The notes beneath the pieces were generated by a model that saw only the letters and a program-made list of their open reading frames with translations, was not told where the DNA came from and searched no databases. Made by a program: the position numbers and the translations under genes. From Culex pipiens pallens (Eukaryota > Arthropoda > Insecta > Diptera > Culicidae): DNA of 64,000 nt. Location of the stretch: NCBI RefSeq assembly GCF_016801865.2, contig NC_068937.1:113065068-113129067 (forward strand). The letters run 5' to 3'. Positions 44,300-54,564 of the stretch are shown here, piece after piece (position 1 is the stretch's first letter; every line of letters begins with the position of its first letter).

Positions 44300-46040
44300 A
44301 ATACTTTTTGCAATTCCGTCGTGAAACTACTTTCTTTTCCTGTCATTCTTGAACGACGAAACAGCCTACTTTTCTGTACCAAAAATAACAGAATCGAATA
44401 GTAACCCTTTTCAAAACAAATGCTGAAAAGTTCTACTTTTCAGCACTGAAATGGATGCTGAAAAGTTGAACTTTTCAGCACTTGTTAGGAAAAGTTATAC
44501 TTTTCAACATTTTTTGATTAGAACGATTCATTGACTCAATGCATGGACATTTGTCCTATAATTCTGTCCAAAGGGTGTTTTTCGGCATTGCAAAAAACGT
44601 TGTATGGAACTCGTTGCAAAACTTGATTTTTCATCACTCGTCGTATTTATCTAACTCGGACCGATCGAAGTAAACTGCGCGCGCAACCGGACGCGTTTTT
44701 TTCCTCTGTCACTTTTTGGTCCCTAGATTTCGTTTAAAAAAAGACAAATTTGTATCATTTGGAGACTTTGCTGTCCTTTTCGGTGAAGTGTTAACTGTGG
44801 GAGCAGTGGCAATTACGAAGTGGCCATCGAGGAAACGTTCCTGTTGTTCCAGCCCCGTGTACCAGAAATGTCCTTACTGAACCAACGTCATTCAAGTACT
44901 GCTGGATGTCTTCCTGATTGAGTGTGCTGAGTGATGGTCATCGTCTGCAAACTTCCAAGGTCAAGCTGGTTGCTGTCGTTCGTGTGGTGCAAGAATTCAG
45001 CTATCTGATCGCAAGTTCCATCAAGTTTGAGACGAACGCAAAATGCCCTAAACCACGGATTACTAATTTGGTGAGACCTTTCCTATTTGAATAACAACAT
45101 ATTCTTTCATCTACTCTAACATTCATACATTTCACTAAAGTCAACCTACGCCAACCTTATTATATACGCGGTAGGGTGTTCCCTCGGTCGTTCGCTGTGA
45201 GTTGTGGATTGCCTGCTTCTCTAATGAAGGTTCGACTGGGGGGGCATGCTTATTAATTTCTCGTCGCTCCATACCCTCAGTGACGTGATGGGGACAAGGG
45301 CGTCTATGCAAAGTGTCCCTACACCCGCTACAAATTTCCGGTGCTTGGGGAGGGATGAGGGAAACCATTTTGTTCTATGCGCCGGTATTTGTAGCATTAA
45401 AATTCGTGCAAAAAAACTTATGCACGTGGGTGTACAGATTACGGAGTAAAAGATGATCGAATTGTTCACCTAGCGCTCACATGTGTTTCAGGACCAAGTT
45501 GCCTGCGGGTATGGGGATCATACATACATACATACATACTCGTCGTATTTATCTAACTCGGTAAACCTCGTTAGATAAATGTACGACTCGTGCTGAAAAA
45601 ATCCTCTTTTTGCAACTTGTTGCATAAACTACTATTTTTGCAATTCCGTCGTGAAACTATTTACTTTTCCTGTCATTCTTGAACGACGAAATAGCCTACT
45701 TTTCTGTACCAAAAATAACAGAATCGAATAGAAACACTTTTCAAAATAAATGCTGAAAAGTTATACTTTTCAGCACTCAAATGGGTGCTGAAAAGTTGAA
45801 CTTTTCAGCACTTGTTTCGAAAAGTAACACTTTTCAATATTTTTTTGATTTAAACGGTTTATTGACAAAATACATGAAAATTTGACATAAAATTTCACTC
45901 AGTGTGTGCTTTTTGGAATTGCAAAAAATGTTGTATAGAACTCGTTGCAAAACTTGATTTTTTCAGCACTCTTTGTATTTGTACGACTCGTGCTGAAAAA
46001 ATCCTCTTTTTGCAACTTTTAGCATAAACTACTATTAACA
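44300..46040. repeat. Two tandem copies of family Z repeat, first one split by a retroinsert
   Basis: GCAATTCCGTCGTGAAACTA starts a copy at ~44311 and another at ~45632. Each runs through CATTCTTGAACGACGAAA, a GTGCTGAAAAGTT..ACTTTTCAGCAC palindrome cluster, AACTCGTTGCAAAACTTGATTTTT and GACTCGTGCTGAAAAAATCC. Copy 1 is interrupted at 44660-45537; copy 2 has a small deletion. A third copy is at 53600-53950. No ORF. Confidence 0.75.
44636..45561 (+). mobile_element. 878-bp retroinsert with (CATA)n tail and 24-bp target duplication
   Basis: The insert spans 44660-45537. A perfect 24-bp duplication (44636-44659 and 45538-45561, containing CGTATTTATCTAACTCGG) flanks it. The 3' end is (CATA)5 after GTATGGGGAT; such short tandem tails are typical of several non-LTR clades rather than poly(A) LINEs. 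The body has no long frame (45141-45368 - and 45246-45449 + are short and unsupported) and no RT motif. It may be a non-autonomous element or a truncated 5'/3' UTR fusion of a larger LINE. Confidence 0.75.
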
Positions 46041-46603
46041 ATCTTAAGGTATGGTTAAAAAAACAGACACGAAAGTTAAACGTAAATTTATCCACTGTTT
46101 TAAAGTAAAAACTACAACTCGTAAGCAGCAGTTCTCTTTAAAAACGGTTATTTCATGTCATCAAAACTCATTCATCGCACAATTTATTGCCACAATGATG
46201 GTAATTTCCGTTCACTCACATCACTTCGTCCCGCCCAAGTTGACAATCCAGCTAATGGGCACGTGCATTCACAAAAGCACTTTAATTGGCACACTTTCGT
46301 GGCAATCGTGTGCGCGTCGATTACACAACCTCTCATCGGGGCCGCCAAAATAGTCAAACTGTTTGCGTTTGATCCCTATTGGGAAGGGGCGGGTCACGGA
46401 AAGCGGAGGGCGTTCCGTTCCGGTACAACAACAATTCTCCCCCTCCCCTCCCCTCACCACCACTCAACGTTAGCGGGAGGTCCTTGTTCAAAGTTTCAAT
46501 TTATGCCTATTTTGCATACATTAACATGGATGATTACATGTTTGGTACAAATTAACATGGAGAGGTTACGTCAATTTGAGGAATTTTGCTATTTGTACAC
46601 CCT
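46041..46603. other. Gene-free stretch
   Basis: 46155-46622 is open on the + strand (155 codons) but has no domain signature and overlaps other frames. GC-balanced unique DNA around 46200-46490 contains a TC/CC-rich run (CCCCCTCCCCTCCCC). No gene called. Confidence 0.35.
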
Positions 46604-47444
46604 TTTTGCCTTCCTCACTTAGGTAAGGCTATAATCCTGCTCCAAAATTGAACTTTTTATTTTAAGCTCAAAAACCCACCTTGATGTATACATATCGACT
46701 CAGAATTGAAAACTGAACAAATGTCTGTGTGTATGTGTACCTTTGTGATTGTTTACATTGTGTCCACTTCTAAGCCAATACTTTTAGCTAATTACCGCTG
46801 CAAAAACCACAAAACCCGCCCAAATTTCGCACCAATCCGGCCATAATCGCCACCTGCATCATCGACACCTGTTATCCAGCAACCATCTAAAGGTAGGACA
46901 GGAAAATCGCCGTTGAAAATTTATCCGGCCCGATTGTGGAAGGTCGCAGGCTGCCCACCTGCGCTACCCACCTCGCCAATTCCCTCCTCCTTCCATGGTT
47001 CGTGTCCTTGCTGCAACCAAGACAACCTCCCAAACCGCCACGTCATCATAATTCAACCCGCCACACAAAATCAACAGCCTAGTTTACTTGATAACACCTG
47101 TACAATCATTGTAAACTCGCTGAAGGACCCAATAAACGAAACGTCGCCTGCTGTTGTTTTTATTTGCCGCTGCGCATCATCCGAATCCAGTACTGCCCCG
47201 TTCGACAACATCTGTCTCTTTCCACCAATCATCATCTTCGTGGTCCAGTCTACGCCTACGTGTTAGAAGAACAGAGACAGTTGCGATTGCGCTTTGTGTA
47301 AGTACGATTCGATAACAGTGTGGAACAGTTGTTGGAAACTGACACAGCACCCCACATCAACTTCGTTTCGTACAGCGCCATCTCCATTCTCACACCAGAA
47401 GCCTAATTTTGAGCCCTCGCGTGACCACTGCTGAGTTGTCCAAA

Positions 47445-49386
47445 ATGGTTCAAGGCATTTGTGTGAAATGTGCAAACGAGGTCAAGAGCGAAGTAATCCG
47501 CTGTGGCGCGTTCTGCTCGGCGGAAGTTTGCCTGAGATGCTCGGGTATGTCCGCTGCAATGCTGTCCGCAATACGGGGAAGTGCAGGGTTGTTACGGACG
47601 GCGCGGTTCGCGCGGATGGCGCGTTTCGCGCGGATAGCGCGGATTTGGCGCGGATTTGCTGACTAGTTTTGCTTAGGCGCGGATTTCGCGCGGTTTACAA
47701 TTTTGATAAATAAATAGATAAATAGATAGAATTACTTTCAAGTTATTGAGAAAAATATTATTAAGAACTACGAGAATTTGTTTTTTTTCATTGAGTGCAA
47801 TTGATAGATTTTTTCTGAAATGGTTTGTTTGTATTTTCTTAATACGAACCGTCGAAACATTATGATTATCTTTTAAATGTATGGTTGAGAGTTTCTTTAA
47901 TAAAATTATTATTACACTTAACTCATTTCTTAATATATCCGGCTTATTTATTTTTAATTTTATTGTGGATATATTCCATTTGCCTTTGAATTTTAGATAG
48001 GATCTACCCGAAGATATATTTTTCTTAATTTAAACATTCTTGGCGAAAAATAAAAAGATCAGAACATCAAAAAATTAATGCTCCATTATTCAAAATTCAT
48101 GTTTTCAAAACTCGAACCTTTTTAATATTTTAATTTTTTTTAATCAAAATTTTTAAAATTCAGATTAAAAAAATTTCGAATTTTTGAAATCGTAATTTAA
48201 AAAATCCAGAATTTCTAAGTTCAGAATTTTAAAGATCTGAAATTCAAAACTCCGAAAAAAATCCAAATAAAAAAAATTAAAATTTAAAGAAAAATTCAAA
48301 ATTAAAAAAAAAAACAAAATTAAAATAAATCAAAATTAAAAAACACTTACACTTTTGTTGATGTCTCTTGAGGTATTTTTTAAATGGACTTTTTTGCTTT
48401 CATTCCTTCAAACATAAAACAAGTTTAATTTTTTTTATCAAATACTTTCTGTATTAGTTTTTATCTTTGAAAATAACATTTCTTGAATGTTGGTCGCGAT
48501 TTTTTATATGGCGTGGATTGGGGTTTCGGTCGGCGCGGATTTGGCGCGGATTTTTTTTCGACTTTCCCGTAACAACCCTGGAAGTGCCCACTGCATATGG
48601 ATCTGCACCGCGTGCAAAGGCCTCGTCAACAAGGCTCGATTCTCGAATTCGTTGGTTTCTGTCGACACCGCCAACATGACTGTCACGGATTCCCTCAAAA
48701 CGGAGATCAAAGACAGTATTCTGGCGGAAATAAGAACAGAAATACGGAAGGAAATCCGGGAAGGGTTCAAAACGTGCAAGGCAGCATCCTCGCAAGTCAG
48801 CTCATCCAAACGTGCGCGTGAAGATGAGAGTAACGACTCAAGCTATGCGAGCGCCCTGAAGAAAGCTGCCATCAACGTGCGTGGCACAGCACAGCAAGCA
48901 GAAAATGAGGCAGATTTGTTCCCGACAGACTCTACGTTCGCAGCCAGCGGTTCTCCCGTTTTTTGGTTGTACATGAGAGGTTTCCGTCCGAACATCACCC
49001 CTGAGAGGGTATCTGAATGGGTTCAGTCAAAGCTCGGAACCAGCGACATCAAAGTTCGAAAACTGGTACCCAAAGGCAGAGACGTGAGCGAACTCTCGTT
49101 TGTGTCTTTCAAAGTGGGTTTGCCGGTTGACCTGAAGGACGTAGCCCTCTGCAAAGACACTTGGCCTTCGCTGATTTTGTGCCGTGAGTTCGAGGACTAT
49201 AACTCGCAGTCGGGGTTCGATCCGGACAGACCTCAGGCGCCAGCTACAGAGCAGTCCCAGATGATCGAAGAGCAGCAGCCGTTGGATCCCGTGCAGACCC
49301 AGACGCTGACGGTGCCTGTACAACAGACCGTTTCACCTGCCAACCAACCAACTCCGGCCGATGTCGCAATGGAGACTACCGAGTAG
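47445..49386 (+). pseudogene. CR1 ORF1 protein, split by a hAT-type element
   Basis: RNA-binding ORF1 protein of the LINE. The first 46 codons (47445-47584) start MVQGICVKCANEV and carry CGAFC and CLRC cysteine pairs; after the insertion, 48588 onward gives HCIWICTACKGL, completing a PHD-like zinc finger. Next are a coiled coil (~48685-48770, LKTEIKDSILAEIRTEIRKE), a basic KRAREDE stretch, and an RRM-like domain (FWLYMRGFRP...LSFVSFKVGL) followed by a Gln/Pro-rich tail to TAG at 49384-49386. Insertion plus one duplication copy is 1003 bp, so the frame is shifted across it; excluding it the ORF is exactly 312 codons plus stop. Only the hAT element breaks it. Confidence 0.85.
47577..48587. mobile_element. 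hAT-type non-autonomous element, 995 bp
   Basis: The element spans 47585-48579. GGAAGTGC flanks both ends (47577-47584 and 48580-48587), an 8-bp target duplication. The termini AGGGTTGTTACGG and CCGTAACAACCCT are perfect 13-bp inverted repeats. Both subterminal regions are packed with GCGCGGATT-type motifs (47600-47695 and 48515-48552) in the same orientation, a likely transposase-binding array. The centre is very AT-rich without a transposase. 8-bp duplication plus short TIRs indicates the hAT superfamily. Confidence 0.9.
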
Positions 49387-52355
49387 AAACTGCTGCCACA
49401 TCCAACTCTCCACAAATTGCTGCTTCAACTCAACCAACTCATTCAGTGTTATTACCTCGACGCCAACGCCGACCGAATCGAAAGCTTGTCCCTTCCAGTC
49501 TCCTCGTTTATTACCAGAACGCAGGTGGTATTCGAACCAAAACTAACCAGTTTAACTCGGCCCTAGCCAGCAGCGATTACCATGTGATAGCGGTGTCTGA
49601 AACGTGGCTTCGTGATGGTATTCTGGATTCAGAGCTCTCATCCAACTATCAATTTTTTCGAAAAGATCGTAGTCCTGCTACGAGTGAACTGAGGCGAGGA
49701 GGTGGTTGCCTTGTTGCCGTGAAGAATGGACTCGACGCAACTCTTGTGAAACTCGCCGGCTATGATCATCTGGAGCAGACCATAATTCGTGTCAAAGTTC
49801 GGCGGCAAAATGTATTTTTGTGCTGAATCTACATAAGACCGAACAGCCCGAACGATATCTACCTTTCGCACTACGCAGCTGTCCGTGAAGTGTTATCGAA
49901 AGCTGGCGTAAACGACTTAGTGACTGTAGTTGGAGACTACAACTTGCCTGGTCTGCGCTGGACGTTTGACGACGACGTGAACGCATTCATTCCCAACAAT
50001 GCCTCGACCGAAATTGAACTTGACCTTATGGAATCCTTACTGACGTCCGGAATGCAGCAGGTTTGTAATCTCTCCAATGCTAGAGGCAACATACTTGACC
50101 TAGCTTTCGTGAACGACGCAGATAGAGTTGACCTGATCGAACCTCCGTCGGCTATTCTCAAACCCGACCGACATCACAAACAGTTTGTACTGAAGGTTGA
50201 CCTCCACCACAATCCCGACCAAGTTAGCCAACACTCTGCTGACGTTGCTGATTTTGACTTCAACCGATGTGACCATGTTGCTGTTACGGATGCATTGAAT
50301 CAAATCGACTGGGACAACGTGCTGAACTCGGAAGACGCCAACACTCAAGCATCACAGTTCTACAGCGTAGTATTTGACGTGATTCAACAGCTCGTGCCGA
50401 GGAAACGGATAGCTAGAGATCGATCAATCAAACAACCATGGTGGAATGCTGAGTTACGGCATAAGCGGAACATTCTGCGCAAAGCAAGGAAACGACTGTT
50501 TCGGTCGAAATCACCGGAGGATAACGTTTGTGTCGAGCGACTGGAAACGGAGTACGAGCTGCTGAACGAAACACTGTACCGTGAGTACCTCGACAACATT
50601 CAAACCCGCTTAACGGATGACCCTTCGTCGTTTTGGAGTTACGTTAAGAGCAGGAAGCGAACTGATGGCATTCCTTCCGTGGTCGATTCGGGTGATCGTA
50701 GCTCAAACAGTCCTGAAGAAGCAGCTAATTTATTTGTCGACTTTTTCAAAGGCGTGTTCAACCATGGCTTGCACACCGCTCCAGCAGATTATCTCGACGA
50801 AATTCCCTCCCACAACATTGACATGCCATTTCCGGTTCTTTCTGAAGCAGAAGTTCTAGAAGCTTTGGCTGCAGTTGACTCTTCAAAAGGCCCTGGTCCT
50901 GATAAGCTGCCACCTTCTTTCATTAAAATGTGCGCTGGATCGTTGGCACACCCTGTAAGCTTAGTCTTCAACCGATCGCTTACAAATGGTCAGTTCCCAG
51001 ATGTGTGGAAAGTTGCTGCCATTACGCCAATTCATAAATCTGGACGAAGGAAAGATGTTCAAAACTACAGACCGATCTCAATACTATCCTGCCTGCCAAA
51101 AGTTCTAGAACAACTGATTCACAAAAGAATGTACGCTGCCGCAGTCCCCATCATATCGGAGTTTCAGCATGGGTTCGTGAAGAAACGATCCACAGTCTCG
51201 AACTTGATGCTGTACGTTAGCTCGATAAATTCCAGCCTTGAGAAACGGTGCCAGGTTGATTCCGTGTACGTGGACTTTGCCAAAGCCTTTGATAAGGTGC
51301 CTCATAACTTGGCAATTGAAAAGCTGAGACGTATAGGATTCCCTCGCTGGCTCACGGTATGGCTCTCTTCCTATCTGACCGGCAGAACAGGGTTTGTTCG
51401 CATAGGAAGCTCACGATCGCTCCAGTTTGCCGTGACCTCCGGAGTGCCGCAGGGAAGCCACCTCGGCCCATTGATCTTTTTACTGTTCGTCAACGACATT
51501 TGCACTCACCTCAAATCCCAAAAGTTGCTGTATGCAGATGACCTCAAAGTGTTTCGTGTTGTTTCCTCTGCCATCGATTGCGTCGCCCTGCAGCAGGATA
51601 TCTGCACTATTAACGAATGGTGTGTTAGGAACGGGATGAAGGTGAATGAAGAGAAATGCAACGTCATCAGCTTCTCTAAGAAACAGGACACGATTCACTA
51701 CCGATATGAGATGAATTCACACTTGTTAACTCGTGTCGACTGCATCAAAGACCTCGGCGTAATGATGGACCACAAGCTCACCTTCGACAAGCATGTCGCT
51801 GTCACTTCCGCTAAGGCCTTTGCAACGCTGGGATTCCTTCGATGTAACACGGTGGACTTCGAGAACATTCGGGCACTTAAAACGCTGTACATCTCTCTGG
51901 TACGAAGTATTCTCGAGTATGCTGTGCAAGTCTGGGCACCGCATTACGCAGTTCTGTGTGACCGCTTGGAGAAAGTGCAGAAAAGCTTTACACTATACGC
52001 TCTACGTCGCCTGCCCTGGAGGAACCCTGCGTACCTAACAAGTTACGATGACCGCCGAAGATTACTACAATTAGAATCTCTAGAACATCGCCGGATTTTC
52101 CTGCAACGTCTGTTTGTGTTTGACGTTCTTACAAACCGAGTAGACTGCCCGGAGATCCGTCAGAAAATGAGCCTTCACGAGCCCCAACGTGCGCTGAGAA
52201 CCTACCTGCCGTTTAGGATCGCTAGGCACACTACCGTTTACGGACAAAACCACCCGATCGATCGCTGCTGCCGTTATTTCAACCCAGTTTGGTGCTTTTT
52301 TAATTTCGACATGACAAAAGAACTATTTAAAACTAAAATTAGAAACGTGTTGTGA
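49387..52355 (+). pseudogene. CR1 ORF2: AP endonuclease and reverse transcriptase, one in-frame TGA
   Basis: Endonuclease motifs: VYYQNAGGIRTK (~49507), SETWL, GGGCLVAV, VVGDYNLPGLRW (~49932), and a RHH where catalytic S/TDHH is expected (~50170). RT motifs: SSKGPGPDKLPPSFIK, NYRPISILSCLPKVLEQLI, EFQHGFVKKRST, VYVDFAKAFDKVP, SGVPQGSHLGPLIFLLFVND, LLYADDLKVF (YADD at 51531-51542), KDLGVMMDHKLTFDKH. The frame is continuous from ORF1's end to TGA at 52353-52355 except for TGA at 49824-49826 between the endonuclease halves (VFLC-stop-IYIRPNSP). No in-frame ATG precedes the endonuclease; the first candidate is a GTG at 49446, so translation by reinitiation after ORF1 or loss of the start codon is possible. 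Confidence 0.88.
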
Positions 52356-52699
52356 AGTACCTTTATATTTTTAATGTTTTATATCTGTTTATACGTTTAG
52401 TTTATAAGTATATACAGTTTGTGCGGCATAATGCCGAAGACGGTGACAAATAAATAAAAAAATGTGTGTGTGTATGTGTGTGTGTATGTGACCAATAATG
52501 TCACGCAGTTTTCTCAGCACTGGCTGAACCGATTTTGACCAAACCAGTCGCATTCGACTTGGTTTAGGGTCCCATACGGTGCTATTGAATTGTTTGAAGT
52601 TTCGATAAGTAGTTCAAAAGTTATGTATAAAAATGTGTTTTCGCATATTTTCAGAAGTTGAATAAATGGCAGTAAACTGAACCAAACATCATCATGCTA

Positions 52700-53450
52700 T
52701 ACATCGTTAGTTAGGTAATTGAAAGACCTTTTCAACGAGTCCAAAACATTGATAATCTGGCAACCCTGTCTCGAGTTATAACCACTTAAGTGATATTTAT
52801 GTAATTTTTTGTAGCCGGATCTCACTTAAATGTATGTAAACAATGTCCGGATCCATCATCCAACCCATCGTTGGTAAGGAAATCAAAAGACCTTTCTAAC
52901 GAGTCTACAACATTGATAATCTGGCAACCCTGTCTCGAGTTCTGACCACTTAAGTGATATTTATGCACTTTTTTGTAGCCGGATCTCACTTAAATGTATG
53001 TAAACAATGTCCGGATCCATCATCCGACCCATCGTTGGTTGGGTAATTGAAAGACTTTTTCAAAGAGTCTAAAATATTGAAGATCTGGCAACTTTGTCTC
53101 GAGTTCTGACCACTTAAGTGAGATTTATGCACTTTTTCGTAGCCGGATCTCACTTAAATGTATGTAAACAATGTCCGGATCCATCATCCGACCCATCGTT
53201 GGTTAGGTAGTCAAAAGACCTTTCCAACGAGCTTAAAACATTGATAATCTGGCAACCCTGTCTCGAGTTCTGACCACTTAAGTGATATTTATGCACTTTT
53301 TTTGTAGCCGGATCTCACTTAAATGTATGTGGACCATCATCCGACCCATCGTTGGTAAGGTAATTGAAAGGCCGAGTCTAAAACATTGAAGATCTGGCAA
53401 CCCTATCTCGAGTTCTGACCACTTATGATGCAACTTATGAGCCCTTGAGT
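52700..53450. repeat. 164-bp tandem repeats in family X copy 4
   Basis: ACCACTTAAGTG starts at 52781, 52945, 53109 and 53273 (exact 164-bp steps), with a diverged fifth at ~53418. Shared blocks: CAACCCTGTCTCGAGTT, GTAGCCGGATCTCACTTAAA, CCATCATCCGACCCATCGT. Expansion to four good copies, versus three in copy 3, shows array length changes between insertions. Confidence 0.9.
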
Positions 53451-53599
53451 GATATGTTTGTTTTTTTTTTGTATTCCGGAACTTAACGAAATTAGACGAA
53501 ATTTGTGTCCAAACCCATCATATCACATATCACCCATTGTTGGAAAAGAGTGAGGAAGGCACCAACCACATAGGTGGATTAAGTTAGTTTTTTACTAAA

Positions 53600-53950
53600 C
53601 AAATGATTGAAACATGTTTTTTTGCAATTCCGTTGTATAACTAATTACTTTTGCTGTCATTCTCGCATGACGTCGCCATCTTTCTCTACTAAAAATAAAA
53701 GAATCAAAAAGTATTATTTTTCAATACAAGTGCTGAAAAGTTCTATTTTTCAGCACTGAACTAGAACGGGATTTTATCGGTTAATCAACTTATCACATAG
53801 ACAATTGTATTAAAATGGTACTTGTTGCAAAACTTGATTTTTTCAGCACTCATCGTATTTATCCAACTCGGTAAACCCCGTTGGATACGACTCGTGCTAA
53901 AAAAATCTTCTTTTTTTTAACCTGTTGCAAAAAAAATACTATTATTAATA
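53600..53950. repeat. Family Z repeat, copy 3
   Basis: TGCAATTCCGTTGTATAACTA, GTGCTGAAAAGTTCTATTTTTCAGCAC, TTGCAAAACTTGATTTTTTC and ACTCGTGCTAAAAAAATC follow the order of the copies at 44.3-46.0 kb. As at 44.2 kb it sits directly beside a family X end, so the pair may have moved or inserted together. Confidence 0.65.
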
Positions 53951-54275
53951 TAAATATGAATAAATATTTAATGTCATTTCAAACTTAAAAAACAAAATCG
54001 AAAAAATGCCAACGTTTGCCCTGATACAACCAAGTAACCCCTTAATCAACGGCAGAATTGTTTTTGGTCAGTCCCATCAATCGAACGGAAACATTGTAAG
54101 CCCAAAAAGGCCAGTACCCGACCTTGTCAACAGAGAGCAGTGGGATAGCGGCTGGGTAAATTTCCAATAAACACACCGATTAGCAAGTTAATTAGATTTC
54201 TGTGTGCGTATGTGTATGTATGTATGTATGCATATATGTGGGTGTGTCCTTTGACGCAGGCAACGGCCTACCTAC
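53951..54275. other. Presumed intron downstream of the beat-like exon; no gene seen
   Basis: AT-rich, with a (TGTA)n-like microsatellite at ~54200-54240. It follows the donor of the - strand exon. Confidence 0.4.
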
Positions 54276-54402
54276 CTCGCTCGGGAATGGGCTCCTTCCG
54301 GCTACTCTCCAGCGGCGCCTGGGACACCTCCGAGTAGATGTTGCCCACCTCGGCCAAACATCGCAGGATTAGCTGGCCGGTGGAGTAATGGGACGGCAGG
54401 AG
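54276..54402 (-). CDS. Exon of a beaten-path-like immunoglobulin-domain gene
   Basis: The - strand reads CTCTGCAG | LLPSHYSTGQLILRCLAEVG..., ending GAGCGAG | GTAGGTAGG: canonical acceptor and donor around 127 nt (42 codons plus 1). The L.LRC.AEVGNIY pattern is the last beta strands of the second Ig domain in the Beat family of secreted/GPI axon-guidance proteins that bind Side receptors. It follows in frame from the exon at 56041-56115. High GC and good codon use contrast with the surroundings, supporting a real exon. Family membership is recalled similarity; another Ig-superfamily gene is possible. Remaining exons lie outside the window or were not recognised. Confidence 0.7.
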
Positions 54403-54564
54403 CTGCAGAGAGGAAGAAGTGACCTTATTTGTTTTAGGTAGATTGGAATTTAAAATGGATTGTGGATGAACACAGAACGTATTTAGTTTTCCATTTAAAT
54501 TTGCTTGATTACTTTTGTAACTGTTTTGACGAGGTGGCAAAATGACATTTTAGATTTTTAAGGT

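Larger units (their letters stand above)
46740..52461 (+). mobile_element. Near-full-length CR1-clade LINE
   Basis: About 4.7 kb once the nested hAT element is removed. It has a ~700-bp 5' UTR (~46740-47444), ORF1 47445-49386 (split), ORF2 ~49387-52355 and a ~105-bp 3' UTR ending GGTGACAAATAAATAAAAAAA. CR1 clade is inferred from the PHD-like ORF1 finger, GVPQGSHLGPL, LLYADDLKVF and gene order, like mosquito T1/Q elements. The insertion site is a TGTGTATG-rich stretch of family X, so the exact ends and duplication are uncertain by a few tens of bases. Confidence 0.8.
46604..53584 (-). repeat. Family X element, copy 4 (reverse), split by a CR1 LINE
   Basis: The 3' end hairpin (GCCTTCCTCACTTAGGTAAGGC) lies at 46604-46626 and the 5' end (GAGGAAGGCACCAACCACATAGGTGGATTAAGT) at 53553-53585. 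The left piece runs to ATGTCTGTGTGTATGTG at ~46738 and the right resumes at ~52462 with related TGTG repeats and GCACTGGCTGAACCGATTTTGACC. The CR1 insertion is therefore younger. Confidence 0.75.

Noticed and set aside
46913..47266. 117-aa ORF before CR1 ORF1 as a separate gene
   Set aside because: It lies in the position of the LINE 5' UTR and has no conserved domain.
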